Source: Eurosta solidaginis (taxonomy: Eukaryota > Arthropoda > Insecta > Diptera > Tephritidae). Taken from it: 64,000 nucleotides of DNA. A model generated the notes under the pieces. The model saw only the letters and a list, made by a program, of their open reading frames with translations, did no database searches and was not told the origin of the DNA. The translations under genes and the position numbers were made by a program. Positions 10,813 to 22,761 of this stretch are shown here, piece after piece (the first letter of the stretch is position 1; every line of letters begins with the position of its first letter). The stretch covers positions 75,921,183-75,985,182 of the forward strand of contig NC_090321.1 of assembly GCF_040869045.1 (NCBI RefSeq). Direction: 5' to 3'.

Positions 10813-13800
10813 CTAGAGATTACATAACAAAAAAATAAGTATACAAGAAAAAACTGTACATATGGATAAAACGTAATTTCTTACTAAGAAAGAAGCGTTA
10901 GCTGCCGTAATAGTACCATATGGTTTAACAAATGCTGGTTTCAGTTTGGCTAAACCTTCAGGTGTTGAAACACGAATGCCATTGTCTTTGTCAACAAATT
11001 TAGTGCAGCCAGGCACTGAAAGAAGAAAGGAGTGAATACCATGAACTTTTGTAGGGTTGATAAGTACTATGTATATGGTGAGGTTTTGCGATTCGTTGAT
11101 TACTCAAAATTAAGTTAATCATATCTAAGATAATCAAACCATTCTAGTTTTGAATTAATTATAAAGCTAAAATAATTTGAGGATTATTAAAAATGGAAAT
11201 TATTTGTATAATACTGTCACGGATATTAGTATCACTAAGCTATACCATCACTGAGGCGATGCTAAGGCCATGCTAAGCGGTATTTACGTCAATAATCAAA
11301 TCATGTATACACATATATAAGGCAGCCGAGAGATGTCACACACAGATGCATTTACTTATACGCCTATGTGTGTGCGAGAGATTGTAAACTACAAACTCAC
11401 TTACATCTGCGAGACGCTGAAAAGTAGACAATTGTAAACAAGTAGAAACTATATGAGAACTATAAACACACGAAATAGTTGGTAAGTTCTGGAAATAGAA
11501 GAGCCTAGATGTATACAGCGTAAACTATAAAAGCGGCGCAAGCTAGTAAGAAGGAATTCAGTTTGATTTGAGTTTCGATTAAGACGATCTCTAGCGAGCA
11601 ATAGAAGTATTATTTTGAAAGTCAGTTTCATTTAAGCTATCAGTTTGGTTATTAAGCCAGCTAATTGCAAAGTATAAGTGTTATTGTGAAGTACTTTAAT
11701 AAAGGCCATTTTTCCATTATTCAATATTGGAGTTATTTATTCAACAGTTTAGTGATACGAACTTAGCAAAAAGGCAAATAAGAGGATTTGCAAGCAAATT
11801 CGTTACAATTGGTGTCAGAAGTGGGATTGTTGAATAAATTCCAGAGGACAACAAGGACATGGCAAAGTTCAGTGAATTGAAGATCCAGCAACTGAAGAAG
11901 GAGTTGGAGAGCCGTGGATTGAATACAACCGGCATTAAACTTCAGGCACGGCTACGAGAGGCAATGGAATTAGAAGAAATTGACGTGGAAGAGTATAACT
12001 TTCATCTTGATGGCGAGGAAACAACAAAAATGGAAGAGACAGTTACGCAGACAGTTACGAGCACAGACTTGAACATGATTTTGGCTGCAATATCTGCTCA
12101 AACATCGACAGTGGCTTCTCAACTGGAATCGCAAAAGACAGTTGTAACATCTCAACTGGCATCTCAACTGGAAGAACAAAAGATAGGTATGGCATCTCAA
12201 CTAGAATCCCAGGAGAACCGTATAACATCCAAGATGGAATCCCAAGAGGCACGAATAACATCAAAGATTGAAGCACAGGAGGCCCGTATTTCAGAAATGC
12301 CATCGCAAATGTCATCTCAACTGGAAGAGCAGAAGACATATATGGCATCCCAGCTGGAATCACATGAGACACGTATTTCAGAAATGTCAACACAGATTAC
12401 ATCAAAGATGGAAACACAACTGAAAGAGCAAGAGGCGCGTATATCATCAAAACTCGAAGCGCGTATGGACGAGAAAATAACGCAGTTTGAAGAAAAATTC
12501 GAGGCAGAGGTGGATGCGTTGAGAGGTCGTATACAGGAATTGCAACTTAATCGGCCGGCTGCTTCAGCGAGTAATACGAAGGTAAAAACTCCATCTTTTG
12601 ACGGTTCTGTTCCTTTCCAGGTCTTCAAGCTACAGTTTGAGATGACCGCAGCAGTGAACAACTGGAATGCGGAAGATAAAGTTGCTGCACTGTTCGTGGC
12701 ATTGAAGGGGCCAGCAGCGGAAATCCTACAGACGATTCCCGAAAGAGAGCGGAACAATTATGAAGTATTGATGGCTGCTGTAGAACGACGTTATGGAAGC
12801 GAGCATAGAAAACAGATATTCCAAATTGAGTTGCAAAACCGCTACCAAAAAGCAAATGAGACATTGCAGGAGTTTGCTTCAGATATTGAAAGATTGGCTC
12901 ATCTTGCAAATGCGGACGCACCCGTGGAATACACTGAAAGGGTAAAAATCCAGAGTTTCATAAATGGCATACGAGATGTGGAAACGAAGCGGGCTACATA
13001 TGCGAATCCAAAACTAACATTTGCTGAAACGGTATCACAAGCTCTGATTCAGGAAACAGCGTCGCTTCTGTGTAAGCCAGTTTTCAAAGCACGCCGTGTG
13101 GAAGTAGAAAGGCCAGAGTGGGTAGACGCAGTATTGGAGGCGCTGAAAGGGTCGCAAAAGCGGAGTGAAAAAGTTATCAAATGTTTCAAATGCGGGAAGT
13201 CCGGTCACATTGCCCGTCATTGCGATCTTGATCCTAGTAGTTCCAACAATGTGGGTGGCCGTAAACGCAAAGCTGGAGGAGATGAGCAAGAGCGAGTAAG
13301 AGGTAGAGATCGAGAGCTAGATCCAGCTATTGAATGCCCTGTGATATCTGTGTTGCAAATTGGTAGAAAATCGAGCAGTCTTACCGTCAGAGGGAATGTG
13401 GATGGCAAAGAACATGTACTGACTGTAGATACGGGCGCATCTCATTCCTTGATTCGATCTGATTTGGTCTACAGGAGAGTAAAGTCATTACCTGGAGCAA
13501 GGTTGCGTACGGTCACAGGCGAGTATAACCAAGTCCAGGGAGAAGTGATATGTGAAGTCCTAATTGGGAAGGTCATGGTTTTACACAAATTCGTTGTGGC
13601 GGAGATCGTTGATGAAGTCATATGGAGTGGACTTCTTGGTTGACCATGACATCAGGATCGATATGCGGAGAAAAATTATGCGCTGTAAGAACCAGGACAT
13701 ACCACTTAACTTTAGTTTGGAAAAAGGGTTCAGCAGTAATCGGGTACTGGTGGAGGAGATTCGACAGAGACCTCGAAAGTCAAGGAAAGTAGATCGAGCA

Positions 13801-16800
13801 AAGGTTGATTGATCGAATGGGCCAAATAAAGCGAAATCAAAAGTACCTGCGAGAAAAACACTGGCATTGACAAACCCTAATGGACGCACTAAAACGACTG
13901 AAAGAATTTTCCAGAAAGAATGCAAGGGTGGTTTCAAGCCAGCGCGTACTACTGTTGTGAAACGTCAAGACGATACTGATGATGCAAAGTCAGTCCGTCA
14001 AGATCAAGCTCTGCGAAGTAGTTATTCATTGGCCAAGCAATAGAGTGCGAGGGAACGATCCAGGATAATGAGTAGTAAGATGAAATACAGGTACGACAAC
14101 GAGAATAATTCGAAAGGTTTCTTGGAGGGAGATTTGGTACTGTTGTACAACCCTCACCGGCGGAAAGGTGTTCCTTCCAAATTTTGGTGCAGTTGGGAAG
14201 GCCCGTACAAAGTTGTAAAACGGATCAGTGATGCCATCTACCGCATACAAACAATTGGGAAACCACGAAATAGAAGGGTGGTTCATTTGGAGAGGCTAGT
14301 AGCGGTTAGATCGAAAGATTCGTCTGATCGGGACTGATCGGGACGATCAGACTTAGGTGGAGGGCAGTGTCACGGATATTAGCATCACTAAGCTATACCA
14401 TCACTGAGGCGATGCTAAGGCCATGCTAAGCGGTATTTACGTCAATAATCAAATCATGTATACACATATATAAGGCAGCCGAGATATGTCACACACAGAT
14501 GCGTTTACTTATACGCCTATGTGTGTGCGAGAGATTGTAAACTACAAACTCACATACATCTGAGAGACGCTGAAGAGTAGACAATTGTAAACAAGTAGAA
14601 ACTATATGAGAACTATAAACACACGAAAAAGTTGGTAAGTTCTGGAAATAGAAGAGCCTAGATGTATGCAGCGTAAACTATAAAAGTGGCGCAAGCGAGT
14701 AAGAAGGAATTCAGTTTGATTTGAGTTTCGATTAAGACGATATCTAGCGAGCAATAGCAGTATTATTTTGAAAGTCAGTTTCATTTAAGCTATCAGTTTG
14801 GTTATTAAGCCAGCTAATTGCAAAGTATAAGTGTTATTGTGAAGTACTTTAATAAAGGTCATTTTTCCATTATTCAATATTGGAGTTATTTATTCAACAG
14901 TTTAGTGATACGAACTAAGCAAAAAGGCAAATAAGAGGATTTGCAAGCAAATTCGTTACAATACATATATGTAAGAAATAGTCCTATATTGCTAATAGAA
15001 AATGCTCGCCACGGGTTTTGAATTCGAAATCATAATAAGACAGCCTAAACAATTTTTGTGATTGTAGCAGCATAGGTGTGACAAGAAAAAATAAAAATTT
15101 AGGTACATTCGATTATCGAATACAAAAACAAAAACATTTAAACAGCAATATATTGGCACTTCGATGTTTGTGAGTGTACCTAGCCTGTAGCGGCAATGTA
15201 GGAGTATTACATATATGGTATAATCGCCTTTTCATTAAATCAGACTTAATTTTAAAATTTGTCAAAATTTGTTGACGCATATTAATAATCAAAATGAAAT
15301 AGAAAAAAAAAAAAAAACAAATAAAAAAGTTAAGTCAGTTACAGCTTTTTGAAATAATTTTCTATGGGCTAGTGTCAAAAAAGCTAAAAGTTTAGCCCCT
15401 TGAAATGTATATAAAACATCGAAGTATTACATATATTGGCGATTTTGGGTATCAGAAAACAAAAAATAATAAAAAGTTTGAGTCTCCACAGAGAAATCTT
15501 GACACCCTTTAACCGATTCCAAGCGGCATCAAAATTATACATCAATTTATAAGGATCACCACAAAGCATAAAACATATTCTTCAAACCTTTAACAGGAAT
15601 TAAATCAGTAAAATATCCTTTATCCTGTGCTTCCTTAGCCAAAGTATGGGAACGCAAAGCATAATCATCTTGTTCTTGACGTGATACTTTAAAAGCCGTT
15701 GCCAGACGATCTGCAGAATGGCCCATGGTTTCTCCAGAAGAAAATTCAGCAACTGCAGGCAACTGAAAATTAAACCGAAATTTTTTATTTTTTGTTTTTA
15801 GCTTCTTTTTAGTTTAAATGGACATAATAACATAAAGTCGTCTGAATGGAAGACAAAAATCTTTTTTTTTCGAAAAATTAGAGGAAGAACGTTCTAGGTA
15901 TATCAGAACTTTATTGAAGTACGCCTTATTCACGAATTTCCTTCAAAAAAACTACTTCATATCAAAACTTTCGTAAAGACATTACAAAAATATAATGAAT
16001 ATGTGCACAGTTTTACTACAATTTTGTTCGACGAATCGATCACAAACCAAGATCAATGTTGTAAAATAACTCAATTATATTGACAAATACTAGGAGCCTT
16101 CTACTTGCTGCTTCTATATATTGTGCCACACCAAATTGCTGGGTCTTTAATATCGCAAGCACAGGACCCGAGAGGCGTAGTGTCGTAAGCTTTGTAGATA
16201 GTCCTTCCTGCTTGGCTGATGTTGTTGTAGCAGTGCTTAGCCCCACCTTAACAGCCGCGACCGATCACAAATTGTCATCAATATCCTCTAACGGGAGTCC
16301 AAGGAAACTTGCTGTTTCAACAGGGTTGGACCATAATGAAAGGGTGTTAGAGGCGTTGGTTCCACATTACAATTAAAGAGATGGTTGGTGTCATGTTGGG
16401 ACACATTGCAAGCGGGGCAAACATTTTGTATGTCGGGGTTGATTCTGGATGGGTAAGATTTTAACCTGTTACAGTATCCAGAACGAAGTTGAGCAAGAGT
16501 GACACGCGTTTCCCTGGGGAGTATGCGTTCCTCTTCCACAAGTTTTGGGTACTTTTCTTTGAGTACTGGATTCACCGGGCAATTCCCGGCATAAGGGTCC
16601 GACGCTTGTTTGTGGAGTTCACCAAGGGCCTGCTTGTGTTTTTTGCTTCATAGGGCTGGGTTCTCAGGTGCCGTATTTCCTCAAAATGCTTACGGAGATG
16701 ACTCCTTAAGCCCCTAGGCGGAGTTGGCTCATCAATCAGATGTCTGTTTGGATGCCTAGGCTTCTGAGTATTCAACAGGAACTGTTTGGTTAGCATCTCA

Positions 16801-19800
16801 TTTCTCTCCCTGATGGGGAGTATTCTAGCCTCATTATGTAGATGGTGTTCTGGGGACATAAGAAGACAGCCCGTGGCGATTCTGAGAGTAGTATTTTGGA
16901 AGGCCTGTAGCTTCTTCCAGTGGGTATTTTTTAGGCTTGGCGACCATATGGGTGACGCGTAGCACGTAAACGGCTGGCCAATTGCTTTGTATGTAGTGAT
17001 GAGCGTTTCTTTATCTTTTCCCCAGGTACTGCCAGCAAGGCATTTGCTGCTTGGCTGATCATATTCAACTATTGCCCAATTTGTATCTCTTTACATTTTA
17101 TTACTATTATTAAGGTTTAATGTGGTCATATTAATATTAATCATTGCCCATATGTTCAGGCAAGTGGTGCTTGTTACCGGAACATACCGGATGTATATTC
17201 GGCAAAGGACTATCAACATCGATAACACTCCCCAAAACCTTCGAGAAGTGTCTTTATCGTCAATGCAACAACAAAAAGGACCATCAACATCAATAGGTCT
17301 TCTTAAAATCTTCGATGAGTTTCTTTATTGCTACCACAATAACAACGGGGATGTGATAATCTACTACGAAATATAAGAATGTTGCAGAAACGACAATAAC
17401 AATGAGATGTGATAAGATAAGATAAGAATGTTTCAGAAAAACGCTAAGAGTTAAGACTTAAATTTCATATGTATGGTAATCATTAACTATTGTACACTTA
17501 CTTCAGGAATCAAGAAATCTGGACGCAAGGTAGATAGTAAAGATAACTTTTGGGCAGGTGTTTTAGCTTTATTAGCTCTCAGCATAAGATTACGCATTTT
17601 ACGTGAATGCCGAATGGGAACGTCAGACATAAACTCAACGCCCCCAGCAACGATAACATCATATGTATTCGTCGCCAAAAGTCCAATGCCTGTAGTTATA
17701 GCCTATAGTTGAGGAAAAAAATAATTGCATTTTATTATGAGAAGACTATGTAGTATTTTTTTTTATATTTACGTACCGCATTCGAGCTTATACAAGCCAT
17801 TGTAACTGTGTGTGCTGGAGTTTTGTTACTGAAACCAGCGCTTATTGCTGCTTCACGTGCGATATTCGAAGTTTTAACCTCCTGTATCACTGTGCCATAA
17901 ATAATGTAGTCTATGATTTCTTTATCTAGGTTTGTTTTGTCCATCAGGCCTCTGTTATGTATATAAATAAATATTGGTAGTCACTATAATACTTGGCTAT
18001 AATTACAAATCGCACACCAAGATCTAAGCAGTGATCAATTAAATAAAGGACGTTGTTAAGAAATCAAGAGAGTCATGCACTAATGAAAGTTTTAAAGTTT
18101 AGCAAGTCCTTTGTTGGGAGTAGCAGCCATTATTTTTCCGATAATACAGATTGTTCCCAAAAAATGGATGTTTCGAAATGGTTGTCTTTAGATCCAGGTG
18201 TGCGAAGTCTACTTACATCAATGCATGACGTGCTAGCTGATGTGGCATCAGCTTTGAATAATCGGTGAAGGATTGTAAGAAAGGTGTGCGAACTCCATCC
18301 ACCAAAACAATGTTTTGATTAAAACCCTTCTTGAAGGACTTAGTGTTTTGGTTGTGCAGTGCATCTGACGTCGAAAAACCACGGTTAAATGCTGTAAAGA
18401 TTCGTTCAGTTTTTTATTAAACCAATCTTATACAATAAATATCAGGCGGGTGCTGTATACCATTTTGGAGTGAATGGCAATTGCACTCGAACGAGGTTCA
18501 CGGGATTGTGTAGCACAACCCTGTCATTGGGTTGACAGCGGAATCTACAGCTTCTCCAACCCTATTGTCAGCCTGACGAATCCTGGCGAATCCTGTTTCT
18601 TTAACAGGCGAGGCTCTGGCGACCCCTAGTTCCTCATGGAACGACGGGGTGGTGCGGTATGGTGGTCATATTAAATCGTTCCCGAGGGTCGTACCTTAAG
18701 GGTCTTGCTACCGGAAAGTACCCGATCTGTATCCGGTAAAGGACCATCACCATCAGTAACACTCCCTAAACCTTTTTATTCGCTACAACAACAACTCGAA
18801 AGTGAATGGCAGCACAAGCCTGTATGTGTATAATTTAAAAAATAAATAAATTCCGATTTGCGTTGTTCTTCTTTAAATTGTTTTCTACAAATTTACGGGA
18901 CCTACAAGTTTTACGCCGACTCCAAGCGGCACCCACAAGGAAGATGAGTTTTCTCAGAGAAGCTTTTCATGGCAGAATATACTCGGGAGTGTTTGCCTAA
19001 TAACTGCCGAAGGGCGACCCCGCTTAGAAAAACTATTTTCTGTTTGAAAAAACTTGTTTCTAAATTTTTGATGTTTTGTCCGGAAATTGACCACGCTACC
19101 ACGACACCACGGCGGCGAATATAGTCCGGTGTAGTTTACGCCAAGCACCCTGTCCAATATGTGATGGTTTGCTAAAATTGTTCTAACAATTTGGCAGTAT
19201 GAAAGCCAACCATATAAAATAACCGTATCTACCACAGTTGTAAACGTCATAGGGACCCCAGTGGGTTAGGGGGTCAGAATATACCCGCGGTAGGTATGCC
19301 TGTCTTAAGAGGCAACTAAAATACCAGATTCAAGGGGCTGTGTAGCGCAACCCTTCAGGTTGCCAGCGCAATATATAGCTTCTCCAAACCCAATTGTCAA
19401 CCTCACCTATTCGTGGCGAATCCTGTTTCACTAATAGGCGAGGCTCTGGCGACAGTAAGCTCCTCATGGAACTTGGGGTTGGGGAGGGAGGGGATGACCT
19501 GAAGGTTTAATATGGCCACATAAATCGTTCCCGAGATGGACGGGCTAGCACCTTAATGGTGCTGTGGTACCGGAGCGTACCGAATCTGTATCCGGCAAAG
19601 GACCATCACATCGATAACACTCCCCAAAGCCTTCGGGGAGAAACCTTATCGCTACAACAACAACAACAACAACCACAGTTGGCGGCCAACGTGGTGTGAT
19701 GGTAGCGGGCTCCGCCTACCGCACCGTATGCCCTGGGTTCACACCCCGGGCAAAGCAACATCAAAATTTTAGAAATAAAATTTTTCAATTAGAAGAAAAT

Positions 19801-20694
19801 TTTTCTAAGCGGGTCGCCCCTCGGCAGTGTCTGGCAAGCGCTCCGGGTGTATTTCTGCCATAAAAAGCTTTCAGTGAAAACTCATCTGTCTTGCAGATGT
19901 CGTTTGGAGTCGGCATAAAACATGTAGGTCCCGTCGGGCCAATTTGTAGGGAAAATCAAGAGGAGCACGACGCAAATTGGAAGAGAAGCTCGGCCCTAGA
20001 TCTCGTCTCTTACATTTATGTTTTATTTATTTATCTACCACAGTTAGAGTTGTTGTTGTAGCAGTGCTTCGCCCCGTCGAGTAGGTGTGGCCAATCACAA
20101 ATTGTCATCAATGTCTTCTAACGGGAGTCCAATGAAACTTGCTGTTTCAACAGGGGTGGACCACAATGAGAGGGGTGTTAGAGGCTTTGGTTGCCCAATA
20201 CAGTTAAATAGATCGTTGGTGTCATGTGGCGACACATTACAAGCAGGACATTTATTTTGTATGTCGTGGTTGATTTTGGATAGGTAAGAGTGGAGTGATC
20301 AGTGTTTATATCCATTGGTGAGGGCGAACCTATGAAAGTAGAGCACACCTACATGTTACATATACGTGCAAACCCCTTAACTGGTATCTTAGCCATCTAC
20401 CCCGAATCTTCCTTTGTCCTCGTCCTAGGCACTGTTAAATGCTGATACTTTTCAATATGTTATGCTCGAATGACTAAGAATATCAATTAAATTGATTTGA
20501 TAATAATTACGGTATGCTAAGTGAACTTTGTACCATATTTACGATTACTAAACGTCATACACGCTTGCACATACATACTCAACAATAAGGAACTTCTTAC
20601 CAAGTTTCGATGATGATGATGTAGCAAATGCTGGTGTTAAAGAATTGAAAAATACCTTTCCATGGTGTAAGCTTGTGAGTAATGAAGACTGCAT
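10309..20694 (-). CDS. Mtpbeta: Mitochondrial trifunctional protein beta subunit (3-ketoacyl-CoA thiolase), seven exons
   Basis: Last step of long-chain fatty acid beta-oxidation: thiolytic cleavage of 3-ketoacyl-CoA in the mitochondrial trifunctional complex with the alpha subunit. Coding exons on the minus strand: 20694-20601, 18391-18217, 17951-17777, 17702-17502, 15762-15588, 11015-10885, 10812-10309. All introns are GT-AG. Phases fit and the lengths sum to 1,455 nt, 484 residues plus TAG. Residues 1 to about 35 look like a mitochondrial presequence (no acidic residue, Ser/Thr/Lys/His-rich). Thiolase hallmarks: nucleophilic Cys143 in ACISSNA, HEAF near 386, GHPFAATG with His434, and Cys464 in ACAAGGQG. 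Other family blocks seen are [27 protein letters not shown] and [14 protein letters not shown]. Introns 1, 4 and 5 carry transposons (2.2, 1.7 and 4.6 kb), yet every exon is open, so the gene is probably functional. It is divergent from EloC. Confidence 0.95.
10885..11015 (-). CDS. Mtpbeta: Mtpbeta exon 6
   Basis: Acceptor TTTCTTCTTTCAG, donor GTAAGA. It encodes [16 protein letters not shown] and [14 protein letters not shown]. Confidence 0.95.
11215..11807 (+). repeat. 5' LTR of intronic Gypsy element
   Basis: 593 bp, TG..CA. Near its centre is ACTATAAAAGCGGCGC, a TATA-like promoter candidate (about 11526). CTTTAATAAAGGCC near 11695 is a candidate polyadenylation signal. The other LTR has the same length. 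Confidence 0.9.
11810..11825 (+). promoter_or_regulatory. Primer-binding site, tRNA-Leu type
   Basis: TGGTGTCAGAAGTGGG starts two bases after the LTR. It is the complement of a CCCACTTCTGACACCA 3' end as carried by leucine tRNAs. Confidence 0.7.
11859..13643 (+). CDS. Gypsy gag with SAP-like N-terminus, zinc knuckle and protease start
   Basis: 594 codons, a fused gag-protease frame. Residues 1-40 ([20 protein letters not shown]) resemble a SAP nucleic-acid-binding motif. Residues about 80-205 are a degenerate repeat of [14 protein letters not shown] units, predicted coiled coil and likely a multimerisation segment. A retrotransposon gag domain follows (about 240-400, with [18 protein letters not shown]). 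One CCHC knuckle, [14 protein letters not shown], lies near residue 441. The aspartic protease motif [10 protein letters not shown] is near 523. The frame is lost near 13620; the protease continues in the next frame ([13 protein letters not shown]). The gag region itself is open, so a gag product is possible. Start chosen at the first ATG after the primer site, in frame with the SAP motif. Confidence 0.88.
   Translation: MAKFSELKIQQLKKELESRGLNTTGIKLQARLREAMELEEIDVEEYNFHLDGEETTKMEETVTQTVTSTDLNMILAAISAQTSTVASQLESQKTVVTSQLASQLEEQKIGMASQLESQENRITSKMESQEARITSKIEAQEARISEMPSQMSSQLEEQKTYMASQLESHETRISEMSTQITSKMETQLKEQEARISSKLEARMDEKITQFEEKFEAEVDALRGRIQELQLNRPAASASNTKVKTPSFDGSVPFQVFKLQFEMTAAVNNWNAEDKVAALFVALKGPAAEILQTIPERERNNYEVLMAAVERRYGSEHRKQIFQIELQNRYQKANETLQEFASDIERLAHLANADAPVEYTERVKIQSFINGIRDVETKRATYANPKLTFAETVSQALIQETASLLCKPVFKARRVEVERPEWVDAVLEALKGSQKRSEKVIKCFKCGKSGHIARHCDLDPSSSNNVGGRKRKAGGDEQERVRGRDRELDPAIECPVISVLQIGRKSSSLTVRGNVDGKEHVLTVDTGASHSLIRSDLVYRRVKSLPGARLRTVTGEYNQVQGEVICEVLIGKVMVLHKFVVAEIVDEVIWSGLLG
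13620..14337 (+). pseudogene. Gypsy protease end and integrase C-terminus, pol core deleted
   Basis: In one frame with two internal stops (13811-13813 and 14041-14043) the sequence runs from the end of protease ([16 protein letters not shown]) through a linker to an integrase C-terminal domain ([19 protein letters not shown] at about 14200). The intervening reverse transcriptase, RNase H and integrase catalytic domains are absent. Confidence 0.8.
14368..14960 (+). repeat. 3' LTR of intronic Gypsy element
   Basis: 593 bp, the same termini as the 5' LTR and followed by ATAC. The 5' LTR differs at roughly 14 positions by eye. Confidence 0.9.
14965..15587. other. Mtpbeta intron 5 remainder, AT-rich
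   Basis: About 620 bases of AT-rich intron including an A-rich tract near 15302. No exon, RNA gene or recognisable transposon seen. Confidence 0.6.
15588..15762 (-). CDS. Mtpbeta: Mtpbeta exon 5
   Basis: Acceptor TTTTCAG, donor GTTTGA (non-consensus after GT but required by phase). It encodes [20 protein letters not shown] and [11 protein letters not shown]. The split codon AAAG|TG rebuilds K-V-P-G. Confidence 0.9.
16221..17046 (-). mobile_element. 5'-truncated family A LINE in Mtpbeta intron 4
   Basis: 826 bp, same strand as Mtpbeta, with the 3' tail (GTTGTTGTAGCAG read on plus) at the left. Target duplication CTGCTTGGCTGAT (13 bp) at 16208-16220 and 17047-17059. It encodes only the ORF2 C-terminus, including [20 protein letters not shown] (a Cys/His knuckle), with frame changes. 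Confidence 0.9.
17160..17290 (+). repeat. 3' end of (CAA)n-tailed retroelement
   Basis: GTGCTTGTTACCGGAACATA through CGATAACACTCCCCAAAACC and an A-rich CAA tail, matching 9745-9972. It lies in Mtpbeta intron 4. Confidence 0.6.
17502..17702 (-). CDS. Mtpbeta: Mtpbeta exon 4
   Basis: Acceptor CAACTATAG, donor GTAAGTG. It encodes [20 protein letters not shown] and the [16 protein letters not shown] block. Confidence 0.95.
17777..17951 (-). CDS. Mtpbeta: Mtpbeta exon 3 (active-site Cys)
   Basis: Acceptor CATAACAG, donor GTACGTAA. It encodes [20 protein letters not shown] and ends MACISSNA with the acyl-accepting cysteine. Phase 0 exit. Confidence 0.95.
18217..18391 (-). CDS. Mtpbeta: Mtpbeta exon 2
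   Basis: Acceptor CTTTACAG precedes 18391; donor GTAAGTAG follows 18217. It encodes [13 protein letters not shown] and [11 protein letters not shown], the thiolase N-terminal blocks. It was found by reading the minus strand; no long ORF marks it. Confidence 0.9.
18475..18803 (+). mobile_element. (CAA)n-tailed short retroelement copy
   Basis: Contains GGCGAATCCTGTTTCTTTAA, AGGCGAGGCTCTGGCGACCC and the common end ATTCGCTACAACAACAACTC. It is in Mtpbeta intron 1, beside exon 2. Confidence 0.65.
18860..19122 (-). mobile_element. tRNA-derived SINE, minus strand
   Basis: Reverse complement of the SINE at 19682-20036: GCCGACTCCAAGCGGCACCC, CCGAAGGGCGACCCCGCTTA and the tRNA-like head at the right (CCACGCTACCACGACACCAC). 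Diverged. Confidence 0.7.
19241..19671 (+). mobile_element. (CAA)n-tailed short retroelement, longest copy
   Basis: About 431 bp, flanked on both sides by ACCACAGTTG (19231-19240 and 19672-19681). It starts near GGACCCCAGTGGGTTAGGGG and ends CGCTACAACAACAACAACAA. No protein-like frame. The flanking repeat makes it a complete insertion and so defines the length of this family. Confidence 0.75.
19682..20036 (+). mobile_element. tRNA-derived SINE, most complete copy
   Basis: About 355 bp. A tRNA-like head has an A-box-like TGGTGTGATGGTAG (19693-19706) and a B-box GGGTTCACACCCCG (19735-19748), internal RNA polymerase III promoter elements. The body includes AAAACTCATCTGTCTTGCAG and GAGGAGCACGACGCAAATTG. 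Flanked by ACCACAGTT at 19672 and 20037. Other copies: 18860-19122, 25595-25895, 26100-26408 and 28875-29215, all minus. Confidence 0.8.
20046..20297 (-). mobile_element. Short family A LINE 3' end
   Basis: Starts with GTTGTTGTTGTAGCAGTGCT and extends about 250 bp into the ORF2 C-terminus. It abuts the preceding SINE. No clear target duplication. Confidence 0.7.
20601..20694 (-). CDS. Mtpbeta: Mtpbeta exon 1 (start and targeting peptide)
   Basis: ATG at 20694-20692 and donor GTAAG at 20600. It encodes 31 codons plus one base, rich in Ser/Thr/Leu/His/Lys as expected for a mitochondrial presequence. Phase 1 joins exon 2 to form an Ala codon. Confidence 0.85.
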
Positions 20695-22192
<1,498 letters not shown>

Positions 22193-22761
22193 TAAGTAAC
22201 AATCCTTTATAAAAATATATATATATCTTAAGAGCTATTAATAACATCAATATGGAAACTTTTGTTTAAATCCTTGTTTGATTGTTATGTTGTTGTAGCA
22301 GTGCTTCGCCCATCCATTAGGTGCGACCGATAACAAATTGTCATCAACATCCTCTAATGGAACTCCAAAGAAACCTGCAGTTTCAACAGGTGTGGACCAC
22401 ATTGAGAGGGCTGCTAGAGCCGTTGGTTCCACATTACAATTGGAGAGACGGTCTGTGTCATGTGGGGACACATTGCAAACGGGACATACATTTTGTACGT
22501 CGGGGTTGATTCTGGATAGGTAAGAGTTCAACCTGTTACAGTACCCAAATCGAAGTTGAGCTAGAGTGACGCGCATTTCCCTAGGAAGAATACGTTACTC
22601 TTCTACGAGTTCTGTGTATTTTTTTTAAAGAACTGGATTCGCCGGGCTATTCGTGACAAAGAGGTCGGGCGCCTGTTTGGGTGTATGACTAAGGACGCGC
22701 TTGTGCTCTTTTGCTTTATACGGCTGTGTTCTCAGGTTCCGTATTTCCTCATTATGCTTAC

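Larger units (their letters stand above)
11215..14960 (+). mobile_element. Ty3/Gypsy LTR element with most of pol deleted, in Mtpbeta intron 5
   Basis: LTRs of 593 bp at 11215-11807 and 14368-14960 (TGTCACGG..GTTACA), target duplication ATAC at 11211-11214 and 14961-14964. About 14 mismatches between the LTRs by hand count (about 2.4%). Primer site TGGTGTCAGAAGTGGG at 11810, complementary to a leucine tRNA 3' end. A GGTGGAGGGCAG polypurine tract ends at 14367. The interior is only 2.56 kb: gag, protease and the integrase C-terminus remain, while reverse transcriptase, RNase H and integrase core are missing. It is antisense to Mtpbeta. Confidence 0.92.

Noticed and set aside
19693..19748. Functional tRNA gene
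   Set aside because: A- and B-box-like sequences are present, but no intact cloverleaf; the head is attached to a repeated body found five times, so it is a SINE.
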